Of a stretch of 64,000 nt of DNA, positions 16,701 to 25,184 are shown one piece after another (position 1 is the stretch's first letter; each line of letters opens with the position of its first letter). Made by a program: the position numbers and the translations under genes. The stretch covers positions 62,001 through 126,000 of the forward strand of contig NZ_CP083439.1 of the NCBI RefSeq assembly GCF_021919125.1, given 5' to 3'. The stretch is from Clavibacter sp. A6099. GTDB taxonomy: Bacteria; Actinomycetota; Actinomycetes; Actinomycetales; Microbacteriaceae. The notes beneath the pieces are model-generated. The model did not search any database and had not been told where the DNA came from. It saw nothing but the letters and a program-made list of their open reading frames with translations.

Positions 16701-17115
16701 CGAGGCCGCCCGTGGCGGGGATCGCGTTGTCGTAGACCACGCCGCCGACCGCGTTGGCGCGGTTGTCGGTGAGCTGGAGGGCCCCCGGGTTCGCGCTCGC
16801 GGGCAGCGACTGGTTCCTGCTCGAGCACACGCCGAGGCTCGACCCGCTCGTCGGGGCGGAGGTGGCGCGGGTGAGGCACGCGCTGCCGAGCGGCTTCCAC
16901 GCGGCGTCCGCCACGGTCGTCCCGCTGAACGACTCGGCGACCAGCTGCGACGCGGCGGTCGCGGTCTGCGCGGGCAGGGTGACGAGGAGGGCGGCGGCGA
17001 CGGCCGCTGCGGCGAGCGCGGCCAGGCGGCGGATCCCGGGGCGGGAGCGCGCTCCGGAGGCGACCGGATCCGGTCCGGCGGCATGGCGCGCACGCGTACC
17101 CACCACTTCGACCAC
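13702..17115 (-). CDS. giant exported protein: L-type lectin domain plus DUF11 and Ig/cadherin-like repeats
   Basis: A 1137-residue surface or secreted protein. A signal peptide spans about residues 29-55 (cleavage near TATAA). Residues about 58-345 resemble a legume-lectin-like domain (DGIGFFLTDG and LGVGLDAFGN blocks). Four DUF11-type repeats follow, each with TxTK...Y.F...NTG..TL..V...DP...S (about 350-780), then two cadherin/Ig-like segments (VLANDG, VDPRANDTDVDGD) and a fibronectin-like tail with ELVERRV-type strands. It ends in VGC. No LPXTG or membrane anchor is present. The GTG at 17115 has only a weak ribosome site. It is the first gene of the minus-strand surface cluster and may be an adhesin. 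Confidence 0.8.
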   Translation of the reverse strand: MVEVVGTRARHAAGPDPVASGARSRPGIRRLAALAAAAVAAALLVTLPAQTATAASQLVAESFSGTTVADAAWKPLGSACLTRATSAPTSGSSLGVCSSRNQSLPASANPGALQLTDNRANAVGGVVYDNAIPATGGLDVKFDQYQYGTSSGGADGIGFFLTDGSVPLTAAGPSGGGLGYAQTTTAAGVAGGYLGVGLDAFGNFSSPTEGRGTGCTTPSAGVGQRPNAIALRGPGTGLTGYCYLTGASPATSLRATTTLSTPTADLGRTVRITVSSARLPVVTVYMGAAAGASTASLTQVLQYTMTTPAPSSYKFGYLASTGTFTDTHLIREVSVSSLVDLTTLTLVKQIDRSTAQPAAYAEGQQIPYQFVITNTGGLTLSNLAVNDPLVSSVSCPGGLLGLGLFLSGRSVTCTGIHVVTPAEAVNASLTNTATATGVNTLLAGVTSNASSVTVPIVAPAPALSLTKTGALTDSNGNGKADVGERIAYSFVARNAGNVSLRQVAVADPRVTGISPASVTLAPGASQTFTSTSYVVTQADVNAATPIVNTATVSGQTFAGVAAPTASSSTSTPVNGSAALTLTKGATLTGGSKAGSTVAYAFSITNTGTVPLTGVALTDPLPGLSAMTYTWPGTAGTLAAGATATATASYTVRQADVDAGQIANTASVRGATSSGTQAQATATRTLTLDRTATLAFTKTATPGNVPAAGGVVTYAFRLQNTGSTTLTSVSIADPRTGVSALAYTWPGTAGTLAPGQVVTATATYTATTADVAAGSIVNTATATATAPTGQVSATATATVLAVADPLPDSATTPQGVPVVIDVLANDGRAATGATLSRGQLSATPTLVGGAAGPVPASPTAGSATCVATGTDRGKCTYRSAEGFTGVDVFDYALQSGAGTWNVRVTITVTAVNSAAVARADRLVATVGGPAVTVDPRANDTDVDGDALAITGATPPAALPGSFACTAVLCTYQPPATGTPGSSVVAYAITDRPAAPGTGIAASSTITVFLDPAPLVPRGFTHRDDASLGASTGTWTSTTTVTGATASCVAGRPVTALAWTAVPGATDQLVERRVAGTTPGAWITVARLAGTVTSFSDDRLGESRSYQWRVRPDLQRWVGIPSAPSSAVAQPATVSAVGC

Positions 17116-17174
17116 CCCCTGGAGACCACGTCCTCGTCAAGGGCGTCACGAGGCCCCCCGGCCTCGCGTCGGCA

Positions 17175-17237
17175 ACGCTAAATCAGCAGGTCGACGCAGG
17201 AAAAGGGACCCAGTAGCGATCTAGGTGAACCAGTAGC
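17175..17237 (-). promoter_or_regulatory. promoter and direct-repeat activator site of the giant surface gene
   Basis: TAGCGT (17180-17175, minus strand) is a good -10 box, giving a leader of about 50 bases. Upstream lie two direct copies of GCTACTGG (minus strand; 17217-17210 and 17237-17230) exactly 20 bases apart, two helical turns. Spacing and position (about -42 to -68) fit an activator binding as a dimer. The activator is unknown. Confidence 0.45.
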
Positions 17238-17313
17238 CCCCGTCTCGGCCCTCCGGCCCCCCGGCCGGGGCACACCGCCTGCGCGGGGGCGGTCCGCGAC
17301 CCGTGGATCCTGT

Positions 17314-17338
17314 GAGTTGAGCCGACATCGCTCAACTC
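17314..17338 (+). promoter_or_regulatory. distal HAIR operator of the dnaK operon
   Basis: A 9-bp inverted repeat GAGTTGAGC / GCTCAACTC with a 7-base spacer. It keeps the TTGAG-N9-CTCAA core of the HAIR consensus bound by HspR. Confidence 0.75.
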
Positions 17339-17351
17339 CTGCCGCCGCGAC

Positions 17352-17398
17352 TTGACGCTCGGCGAGGTCCGGGTAGAGTTGAGTCATCGCGGCTCAAG
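17352..17398 (+). promoter_or_regulatory. dnaK operon promoter with proximal HAIR operator
   Basis: TTGACG (17352-17357), a 16-base spacer and TAGAGT (17374-17379) form the promoter. GTTGAGT-N7-GCTCAAG (17378-17398) is a HAIR site covering the -10 end and the start point, so HspR would block RNA polymerase directly. HspR itself is the fourth gene of the operon, giving the known negative feedback loop. Confidence 0.85.
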
Positions 17399-17511
17399 TA
17401 GCACGCCGCTGACGAAGCGGCACCGCGAGACAGACTCCGCGGGACACCCGCGTCACCACACGAAGCGACCCCGTGATCCGGGGCCTCGCGGCAACAGAAG
17501 GAGAACACCCC

Positions 17512-19379
<1,868 letters not shown>

Positions 19380-19383
<4 letters not shown>

Positions 19384-20033
19384 CCGAGGACACCGCGAAC
19401 GGCGAGGGCCGCGTGCCCGAGGACGAGGGAGCCGAGCAGTCGGCCCCCGCGTCCTCGGACGGACCTGACGCCACGGCGGACGAGGCGGCCGACCAGGCCT
19501 CCGTCCCCGGCGCCGACGGCGCGTTCGTCGAGGCCGAGGGCCCCGACGTCGAGACGACCGACGCCATGGACGAGGAGCTGCAGGACCTCATCGAGCAGAC
19601 CCGGGCGGAGCCCGTCGAGGGCGACTCCGAGCACCTGGCGGACCTGAAGCGCGTCACCGCCGAGTACGCCAACTACCGCAAGCGCACCGAGGCCAACCGC
19701 GAGATCGAGCGCCAGCGCGCGGTCGGCGACGTGGTCAAGGGCATCCTCCCGGTGCTCGACGACCTCGACCGGGCCGAGAAGCACGGCGACCTCGCGGAGG
19801 GCGGACCGCTCACCGCGATCGTCGCCAAGCTGCGGACGAACGTGGAGCGCATCGGGCTGGTCAAGGTCGGCGCCGTCGGCGACGCCTTCGACCCGCAGGT
19901 GCACGAGGCGATCTTCCAGAAGCCGAACCCCGAGGTCCAGGTGGACACCGTCGCGGACGTCGTCGAGAGTGGCTACTACATCGGCGAGACGCTGCTGCGG
20001 GCCGCGAAGGTCGTCGTCGACAAGCCGGAGTAG
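19380..20033 (+). CDS. grpE: nucleotide exchange factor GrpE
   Basis: A 217-residue co-chaperone that releases ADP from DnaK. The first 70 residues are an acidic, probably disordered extension. The long helix region starts near [17 protein letters not shown] and the beta domain carries the family signature ([15 protein letters not shown] ... [23 protein letters not shown]). The start overlaps the dnaK stop by four bases. Confidence 0.97.
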
Positions 20034-20073
20034 CGCCATCAACCGCAGCATCGATCCGGCTGCACCCACCCCG

Positions 20074-20105
20074 GTCCGGGCGTCCGCACGCGCGGGCGCC
20101 CGGAC
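20074..20105 (+). other. hairpin in the grpE-dnaJ spacer
   Basis: A 9-bp inverted repeat GTCCGGGCG / CGCCCGGAC with a 14-base loop in the 120-base spacer. It may be a processing or attenuation point inside the heat-shock mRNA. Confidence 0.45.
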
Positions 20106-20153
20106 TGGGTCGTGCGGCCCCCACCACGAGACGAAGAAGAAGGGAGGCGTCTG

Positions 20154-21170
20154 ATGGCCAGCCAGGACTGGTTCGACAAGGACTTCTACAAGGTCCTCGG
20201 AGTGTCCAAGGACGTCTCGGAGGCCGACCTGAAGAAGGCCTACCGCAAGCTCGCGCGGCAGTACCACCCGGACAGCAACCCGGATCCGTCGGCCGAGGCG
20301 CGCTTCAAGGAGATCAGCGAGGCGCACGCCGTGCTGGCCGACAAGGAGCAGCGCCGCGAGTACGACCAGATGCGGGCCATGGGATCCGGCGCGCGCTTCA
20401 CCGCCCCGGGTGCCGGCGGCGGCCAGGCGGGCGGCTTCGAGGACGTGTTCGGCGGCATGTTCGGCCAGCAGGCCGGCGGCCGCGGTCGGCGCGCGGCCGG
20501 GTTCGGATCCGGCCAGCCGCAGTACAGCCAGGGCGGCTTCGAGGACATCCTCGGCGGCATGTTCGGCAACGGCGGCTTCGGCCAGTCGTCCGGCGGCTAC
20601 CGGGGCTACGGCGCGCCCACCAAGGGCCGCGACGTCACGGCCACCACCACGATCGACTTCCTCACCGCGGTGCAGGGCGACGTCGTGCGCCTGCAGGACT
20701 CCGACGGCCGCCCCCTCACGGTGCGCGTGCCGGCCGGCGTCTCCGACGGGCAGAAGATCCGGCTCGCCGGCAAGGGCGAGCCGTCCGGCGACGGCGGCGC
20801 GTCGGGCGACATCATCCTCACCGTGCACGTGCGACCGCATCCCGTGTTCGAGCGCGATGGGCTGAACCTCCGGGTCAACGTGCCCGTCACGTTCCCCGAG
20901 GCCGCGCTCGGCGCGACCATCGAGGTGCCCACGCTCGGCGGCGATCCGGTGCGGCTGAAGGTCGCGCCCGGCACGTCCAGCGGCAAGGTGCTGCGCGTCA
21001 AGGGCCGCGGCGTCACGACCCCGAAGGGCACGGGCGACCTGCTCGCGCGCATCGAGGTCGCGGTGCCGTCCCGCCTCACCGACGCCCAGCGCGTGGCGCT
21101 CGACGCGTTCGCCAGCTCGGGACCCGGCGAGGACCCGCGCCGGGAGCTCATCGAGCGGGCCAGGAGCTGA
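20154..21170 (+). CDS. dnaJ: DnaJ-family co-chaperone lacking the zinc-finger domain
   Basis: A 338-residue J protein. The J domain is at residues 8-75 with HPD at 38-40, which stimulates DnaK ATPase. A Gly/Phe-rich linker (about 80-155) is followed by the two C-terminal beta-barrel domains (RDVTATTTIDFLTAVQG to RIEVAVP). The protein has no cysteine, so the CxxCxGxG zinc-finger region of classical DnaJ is absent: it is the type II (CbpA-like) layout although it sits in the dnaK operon. AAGGGAGG precedes the ATG at 20154. Confidence 0.95.
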   Translation: MASQDWFDKDFYKVLGVSKDVSEADLKKAYRKLARQYHPDSNPDPSAEARFKEISEAHAVLADKEQRREYDQMRAMGSGARFTAPGAGGGQAGGFEDVFGGMFGQQAGGRGRRAAGFGSGQPQYSQGGFEDILGGMFGNGGFGQSSGGYRGYGAPTKGRDVTATTTIDFLTAVQGDVVRLQDSDGRPLTVRVPAGVSDGQKIRLAGKGEPSGDGGASGDIILTVHVRPHPVFERDGLNLRVNVPVTFPEAALGATIEVPTLGGDPVRLKVAPGTSSGKVLRVKGRGVTTPKGTGDLLARIEVAVPSRLTDAQRVALDAFASSGPGEDPRRELIERARS

Positions 21171-21171
21171 C

Positions 21172-21645
21172 GTGGATCCCCGCGACACGATGGACGAGGA
21201 CGCCCCCGTCTTCGTGATCTCCGTGGCGGCCGAGCTCTCGGGCATGCACCCGCAGACGCTCCGGCAGTACGACCGCCTCGGCCTCGTGTCGCCCACCCGC
21301 ACCGCCGGGAGGAGCCGCCGCTACTCGATGCGCGACATCGTGCAGCTGCGGGAGGTCGCCCGGCTCGGCGCGGAGGGCGTGAGCCTGGAGGGCATCGCGC
21401 GGATCCTCGAGCTCGAGAACCAGGTGACCGAGCTCCGCGGGCGCGTGCGCCAGCTGGAGTCGGCGCTCGCCGACGAGCTGCTGTCGCGGCCCGGCCGCCG
21501 CGTGTTCGCGGCGCGCGGTGACGGCGACGTGGTGTCGCTGCGCGCGGGCGTGCGTCCGTCCCGGCCCACCGAGGTCGTGCTGTACCGGGCGGCGCTCGCG
21601 ATGCCCGGCGACGACCGCGACGGCTCCGGGCGCGACGCCCGGTGA
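21172..21645 (+). CDS. hspR: heat-shock repressor HspR (MerR-type)
   Basis: A 157-residue repressor. The MerR-like helix-turn-helix is VISVAAELSGMHPQTLRQYDRLGLVSPTRTAGRSRRYS (residues 14-51), typical of HspR; a coiled-coil segment follows (ELENQVTELRGRVRQLESAL). It binds the HAIR operators at 17314 and 17378 with DnaK as co-repressor (known for Streptomyces). The GTG at 21172 begins one base after the dnaJ stop, with AGGAG overlapping the dnaJ end. The tail after residue 100 is not conserved. Confidence 0.95.
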   Translation: MDPRDTMDEDAPVFVISVAAELSGMHPQTLRQYDRLGLVSPTRTAGRSRRYSMRDIVQLREVARLGAEGVSLEGIARILELENQVTELRGRVRQLESALADELLSRPGRRVFAARGDGDVVSLRAGVRPSRPTEVVLYRAALAMPGDDRDGSGRDAR

Positions 21646-22868
21646 GCGCCGCTCCCGACGACGCCGCCTCATCCGCCGCCGACGACCTGCTCGACCTGGG
21701 CGCGCTCCGCCGCCGGCCGGACGTCGAGGCCGAGAACCTCTTCGCCGTGGACGCGGCCGACCGGCTGCTGCTCGACGAGCTGGTCGCGGTGCTCGCCGCC
21801 GCGGCCGAGGCGGGCCGCCCGGTGCGGCCCGAGGAGCTCGTCGTGATCGGCGACCAGTACGGCGCCCTCGCGCTGGGCGCCGCTGCCGCGCTGCGTCGAG
21901 CGGGGGCGGCGGATCCCGTGCGCATCCGCGTGCACCAGGACGCCCTCGCCTCCGAGACCGCGCTCCGCCTCAACGCGGAGCTGATCGGCGAGACCGCGGA
22001 GATCGCCCACCACGGGCTGGACGACGTGCTCGCGGCCGGTGCCCGCGTCGTGATCGCGCGCCTGCCCCGCAGCCTCGACGCGCTCGACGAGTGGGCCGGC
22101 GTGGTCGCGCGGGCGGCCGCCGACGACGTGACCGTCCTCGCCGGCGGACGCGTCAAGCACATGACCCCCGCGATGACCGACGTGCTCCGCCGCCGCTTCG
22201 GCGACGTGCACGCCACGCTCGCGCGGCAGAAGTCGCGGATCCTCGTCGCGCGCGAGCCCGTGCGCGCGGCAGGCGGCGACGCTGCCGACGCCTACCCCCG
22301 CCGCGAGTCGCACCCCGACCTCGGCCTCGAGGTGCGCGCGCACGGAGCCGCCTTCGCGGGCGCCCGCATCGACATCGGCACGCGCTTCCTCCTCTCCTTC
22401 CTGCCCGACCTGCCGGCGGGCGCGGCGACCGCCGTCGACCTCGGCTGCGGCACGGGCGTCATCGCATCGGCCGTTGCGCTCGCCCGGCCGGACCTGCGCG
22501 TGATCGCGACCGACCAGTCGTGGGCGGCCGTCGACTCGGCGCGCGCGACCGTCGACGCGAACGGGCTCGCCGACCGCGTGACCGTGGTGCGCGACGACGC
22601 CGGATCCACCGTCCCCGACGGATCCGCCGACCTCGTGCTCCTGAACCCGCCCTTCCACACGGGCGCCACGGTGCACGCGGGCCTCGCGCCGCGCCTCTTC
22701 GCCGCCGCCGCGCGCATGCTCCGCCCGGGCGGCGAGCTCTGGACCGTCTACAACAGCCCGCTCGGCTACCGGCCGCAGCTGACCCGCATCGTCGGGCCCA
22801 CGCGCGAGGCCGGTCGGAACGCGAAGTTCACGGTCGCCGTCTCGACGAAGCCCGAGGCGCGGGCCTAG
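21642..22868 (+). CDS. class I SAM methyltransferase, RsmC/RlmG-like
   Basis: A 408-residue two-domain protein. The C-terminal half has the SAM motif VDLGCGTGVIASAVA (about residue 266) and the NPPFH motif (about 336) of base-N2 rRNA guanine methyltransferases; the N-terminal half looks like the degenerate, duplicated domain of RsmC/RlmG. It probably modifies rRNA, but the target base cannot be told. The GTG at 21642 overlaps the hspR stop (GTGA), so it is co-translated with the heat-shock operon. Confidence 0.85.
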   Translation: MSAAPDDAASSAADDLLDLGALRRRPDVEAENLFAVDAADRLLLDELVAVLAAAAEAGRPVRPEELVVIGDQYGALALGAAAALRRAGAADPVRIRVHQDALASETALRLNAELIGETAEIAHHGLDDVLAAGARVVIARLPRSLDALDEWAGVVARAAADDVTVLAGGRVKHMTPAMTDVLRRRFGDVHATLARQKSRILVAREPVRAAGGDAADAYPRRESHPDLGLEVRAHGAAFAGARIDIGTRFLLSFLPDLPAGAATAVDLGCGTGVIASAVALARPDLRVIATDQSWAAVDSARATVDANGLADRVTVVRDDAGSTVPDGSADLVLLNPPFHTGATVHAGLAPRLFAAAARMLRPGGELWTVYNSPLGYRPQLTRIVGPTREAGRNAKFTVAVSTKPEARA

Positions 22869-22920
22869 CCTCGGATCCACCGCGGCCGCCCGAGCCGCGC
22901 CCGCTCGCCGAGGAGCCCAC

Positions 22921-23361
22921 ATGCCCACCTTCCGCACCCGCGTCATGCATGCCCGCGTCAACGCGAGCGGCCTGCCCGTGCCGCCGGAGGCGCTCGACGA
23001 GCTGGGGGCGGGCAAGCGGCCCGCGGTCGTCGTCACCGTCGCGGGCTACACGTACCGCACGAGCGTCGGCGCGATGGGCGGCCAGCACCTCATCCCGCTG
23101 AGCGCCGCGCATCGCGCCGCGTCGGGCGTCGCAGCCGACGACGAGGTCGAGGTGACCATCGAGCTCGACGAGCAGCCGCGCGAGGCCGTGATCCCGGATG
23201 AGATCGCCGCCGCCTTCGCCGCGGAGCCCGCCCTGGCCGACGCGTTCCGCGCGCTGTCATCGAGCCGGCAGCGCGCCCTCGTGGATCCGATCGCCGAGGC
23301 GAAGACGGACGAGACCCGCGCGCGCCGCGTGGAGAAGGCGCTGGCGGCGCTGCGCGGCTGA
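22921..23361 (+). CDS. DUF1905/YdeI-like (OmpD-associated family) protein
   Basis: A 146-residue protein. The first part (FRTRVMHARVNASGLPVPPEALDELG...VTVAGYTYRTSVG) is a DUF1905 barrel; the last part (PDEIAAAFAAEPALADAFRALSSSRQRALVDPIAEAKTDETRARRVEKAL) is the YdeI/OmpD-associated helical segment. The combination is common in actinobacteria; the molecular role is unknown, with some relatives linked to bacteriocin or antimicrobial-peptide tolerance. GAGGAG precedes the ATG. Confidence 0.8.
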   Translation: MPTFRTRVMHARVNASGLPVPPEALDELGAGKRPAVVVTVAGYTYRTSVGAMGGQHLIPLSAAHRAASGVAADDEVEVTIELDEQPREAVIPDEIAAAFAAEPALADAFRALSSSRQRALVDPIAEAKTDETRARRVEKALAALRG

Positions 23362-23389
23362 CGCGGATCGCACGCGCGGGTCGTGCGCG

Positions 23390-23626
23390 TCAGGGCGCGG
23401 GCGGATCCAGCACGAGCAGGTCGCCGATCTCGCACTCGAGCGCGCGGCAGACCGCGACGAGGGTCGAGTAGCGGATCGCCCGGGCGCGGTCGTTCTTCAG
23501 TACCGACAGGTTGACCTGGCTCACGCCCACGATCGCGCTCAGCCGCGTCAGCGTCATGCCGCGCGCCGCGAGCAGCTCGTCGAGTCGGCAGTGGACGCCG
23601 GTGGGGCCGTCGTCGTCTGCGCCCAT
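23390..23626 (-). CDS. XRE-type helix-turn-helix regulator (YozG-like)
   Basis: A 78-residue protein that is almost only a Cro/CI-type DNA-binding domain (LDELLAARGMTLTRLSAIVGVSQVNLSVLKNDRARAIRYSTLVAVCRALECEIGDLL). Its ATG shares one base with the stop of the DUF2975 gene (TGATG). Such small XRE proteins are regularly encoded with DUF2975 membrane proteins and are thought to regulate the pair. The palindrome at 24274-24303 upstream of the operon is a candidate target. Confidence 0.88.
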   Translation of the reverse strand: MGADDDGPTGVHCRLDELLAARGMTLTRLSAIVGVSQVNLSVLKNDRARAIRYSTLVAVCRALECEIGDLLVLDPPAP

Positions 23627-24264
23627 CAGACGAGGCCGCGGGTGTCGCGCTGCAGGGTCTCGCCGTGCTCGACCACGAGCCCGACGATCATCAGGGCGAA
23701 GCCGAGCGCGATGGTCGACGCGTCGACCTCCGCGACGACGGGCCAGAAGCCGTCGAGCCCGTCGGCGGGGTCGTTGAGCGCGTCGCCGACCATCCAGGCC
23801 ACGCCGGTGCGCGCGGCGAGCGAGAGCAGCGCCGCGATCATCACGGTGCCGCCCGCGAGCGTGACCACGAGGCTGAGGCGGCGGGCGAGCGGATTCGGCC
23901 GGAGCAGCCGGCGCGCGAGGATCGCGACTGTGGCCGCGAGCGCGATGCCCACGGAGGCGTCGAGCGCGATGCGGACGACGTGCAGCGCGACGATGCCACC
24001 CGACAGCTCGCCCACCGCGACCTCGGCGGTGCGGTACGCGCCGGAGCGGAGGTCAGCGGGGCCGGCGTCGGCCTCGGCGGGAAGGGATCCGCGCATCTCG
24101 AGCGACGTGTGCACCACACCGGTCCGCACGGTCTCGACCGCGCTCACGACGGCCGCCGCGGCCACCGCCAGCAGCACGAGCACGGCGATCGCGAGGGCCG
24201 CCCACAGGACGCCGCGCGTGATGCGCGCGGCCGACCCGGTACCGGCGATGGATGTGCGTGCCAT
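23626..24264 (-). CDS. DUF2975 membrane protein
   Basis: A 212-residue protein with four hydrophobic segments (about residues 18-42, 88-112, 125-150, 178-202). The pattern and the following small XRE regulator match the DUF2975/YoaS family. The function is unknown. AGGACG lies before the ATG at 24264. It is the first gene of a two-gene operon. Confidence 0.8.
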   Translation of the reverse strand: MARTSIAGTGSAARITRGVLWAALAIAVLVLLAVAAAAVVSAVETVRTGVVHTSLEMRGSLPAEADAGPADLRSGAYRTAEVAVGELSGGIVALHVVRIALDASVGIALAATVAILARRLLRPNPLARRLSLVVTLAGGTVMIAALLSLAARTGVAWMVGDALNDPADGLDGFWPVVAEVDASTIALGFALMIVGLVVEHGETLQRDTRGLV

Positions 24265-24273
24265 GGTGCGTCC

Positions 24274-24303
24274 TATCGATCATCGTTACAACGAATGTCG
24301 ATA
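24274..24303 (-). promoter_or_regulatory. imperfect palindrome upstream of the DUF2975/XRE pair
   Basis: The inner arms TCGTT (24283-24287) and AACGA (24290-24294) are separated by 2 bases. The outer arms TATCGA and TCGATA extend the dyad to about 30 bases. It is the most AT-rich spot nearby and sits 10 bases before the start codon, so it fits an operator of the XRE protein. Confidence 0.5.
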
Positions 24304-24349
24304 TGGTGGCACGCGGTCGGGCCCGCTGTCGAGGCCCGGGGGCGGGGGA

Positions 24350-24769
24350 TCACGCCGGGTGCGTGCGGAACCACTCCAGCAGCCAGCGGGCGCGGGACGG
24401 CGCGTTCGGACGCGCGGCGGCGGACGCCGGGCGGTCGAGGAAGTCGTCGTAGCCGCGGAGCTCGCGGAGGGTCGCGTCGTCGACCGTGCGGAAGCCCATC
24501 GACCAGGCGGGGAACTGCCGGGCGGGGATCTCCTCGTCGAGCAGCAGCCGCACGTCGGTGTGGCGCTCGTCGGCCTCGATGGCGGCGAACACCGACTCCA
24601 CGGCGTCGTGCGGGCCCTCGAGCACCTGCATGAACTTGCCGTCGCGGTGCAGCAGCAGGCCCGTGAGGCCGGTCCGCTCGTTGTTGTGGATGCACTGGCC
24701 GAGGAGCTCGGCCAGGTCGTCGTCGGTCATGTGCCGTGTGGCCGTGCTCGTGTAGACGGTCGTCCGCAT
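24350..24769 (-). CDS. BLUF-domain blue-light photoreceptor
   Basis: A 139-residue protein consisting of one BLUF domain (residues 1-95) and a short tail. The flavin-site residues are present: Tyr6 (VYTST), Asn30 (HNNERTGLTG), Gln48 (FMQVLEG) and the Trp/Met pair in FPAWSMGF (Trp89, Met91). The Tyr-Gln pair switches hydrogen bonds with FAD on blue light. No output domain is attached, so it must signal through a partner or through its own tail. It stands alone between the DUF2975 pair and a long intergenic space. A GGGGG ribosome site precedes the ATG. Confidence 0.9.
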   Translation of the reverse strand: MRTTVYTSTATRHMTDDDLAELLGQCIHNNERTGLTGLLLHRDGKFMQVLEGPHDAVESVFAAIEADERHTDVRLLLDEEIPARQFPAWSMGFRTVDDATLRELRGYDDFLDRPASAAARPNAPSRARWLLEWFRTHPA

Positions 24770-25184
24770 GGTGCCCCCTGGTGCTGTCCTCCCCATCCTC
24801 GCGCGTCGCGGGCGTGCACCGCGCCCCCGATGCGCGCGCGGCGCGGGGCGGACATCGCGGGGCCGGGGATCCATCGGCATGCGGCCGGCCGGACCGGTGA
24901 CAAGAGCCCGGCGCGTCCGCGGGTACGGCGCGCGCCGGGCTCCTGCTGCTGCCGCGTCCGTTCGGGTCGGATCGCGGAGGGATCTGAGAGCTGCCCCGCT
25001 GGGCGGGGGGACGCGGCGGGGCGCTCCTCGGGTATCCATTCGCACGGCGGCATCGGGGGGAATCCGCTGTACTTCGACGACTCTACGACGCATGTCCTCG
25101 CTTTGGAGGACAAGTCGTGCACGAACGGCGGGTGATCCGAGGGTGAGGGGAGGGTGAGAGGGCCCGCCCGCCGCGGATCCGGGG
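24770..25184. other. 415-base intergenic stretch with two dyads, no gene seen
   Basis: I see no supported gene here. It holds a 12-bp stem GAGCCCGGCGCG / CGCGCCGGGCTC (24904-24942, 15-base loop), which could end transcription from the gene stopping at 25185. It also holds the TGTCCTC/GAGGACA dyad at 25086-25119. Confidence 0.55.
25086..25119. promoter_or_regulatory. two-part dyad (possible operator)
   Basis: TGTCCTC (25093-25099) and GAGGACA (25106-25112) are separated by 6 bases, and ACGAC / GTCGT outer arms extend it. It lies far from start codons, so its purpose is unclear. Confidence 0.35.

Noticed and set aside
12857-17149. 1430-codon open frame spanning the giant surface gene and the TasA-like gene
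   Set aside because: Outside 12857-13555 the composition is Arg/His-rich and is a shadow of the lectin-repeat gene in another frame.
24768-25157. Open frame in the intergenic space after the BLUF gene
   Set aside because: No ribosome site, Arg/Pro-rich composition and overlap with two dyads.
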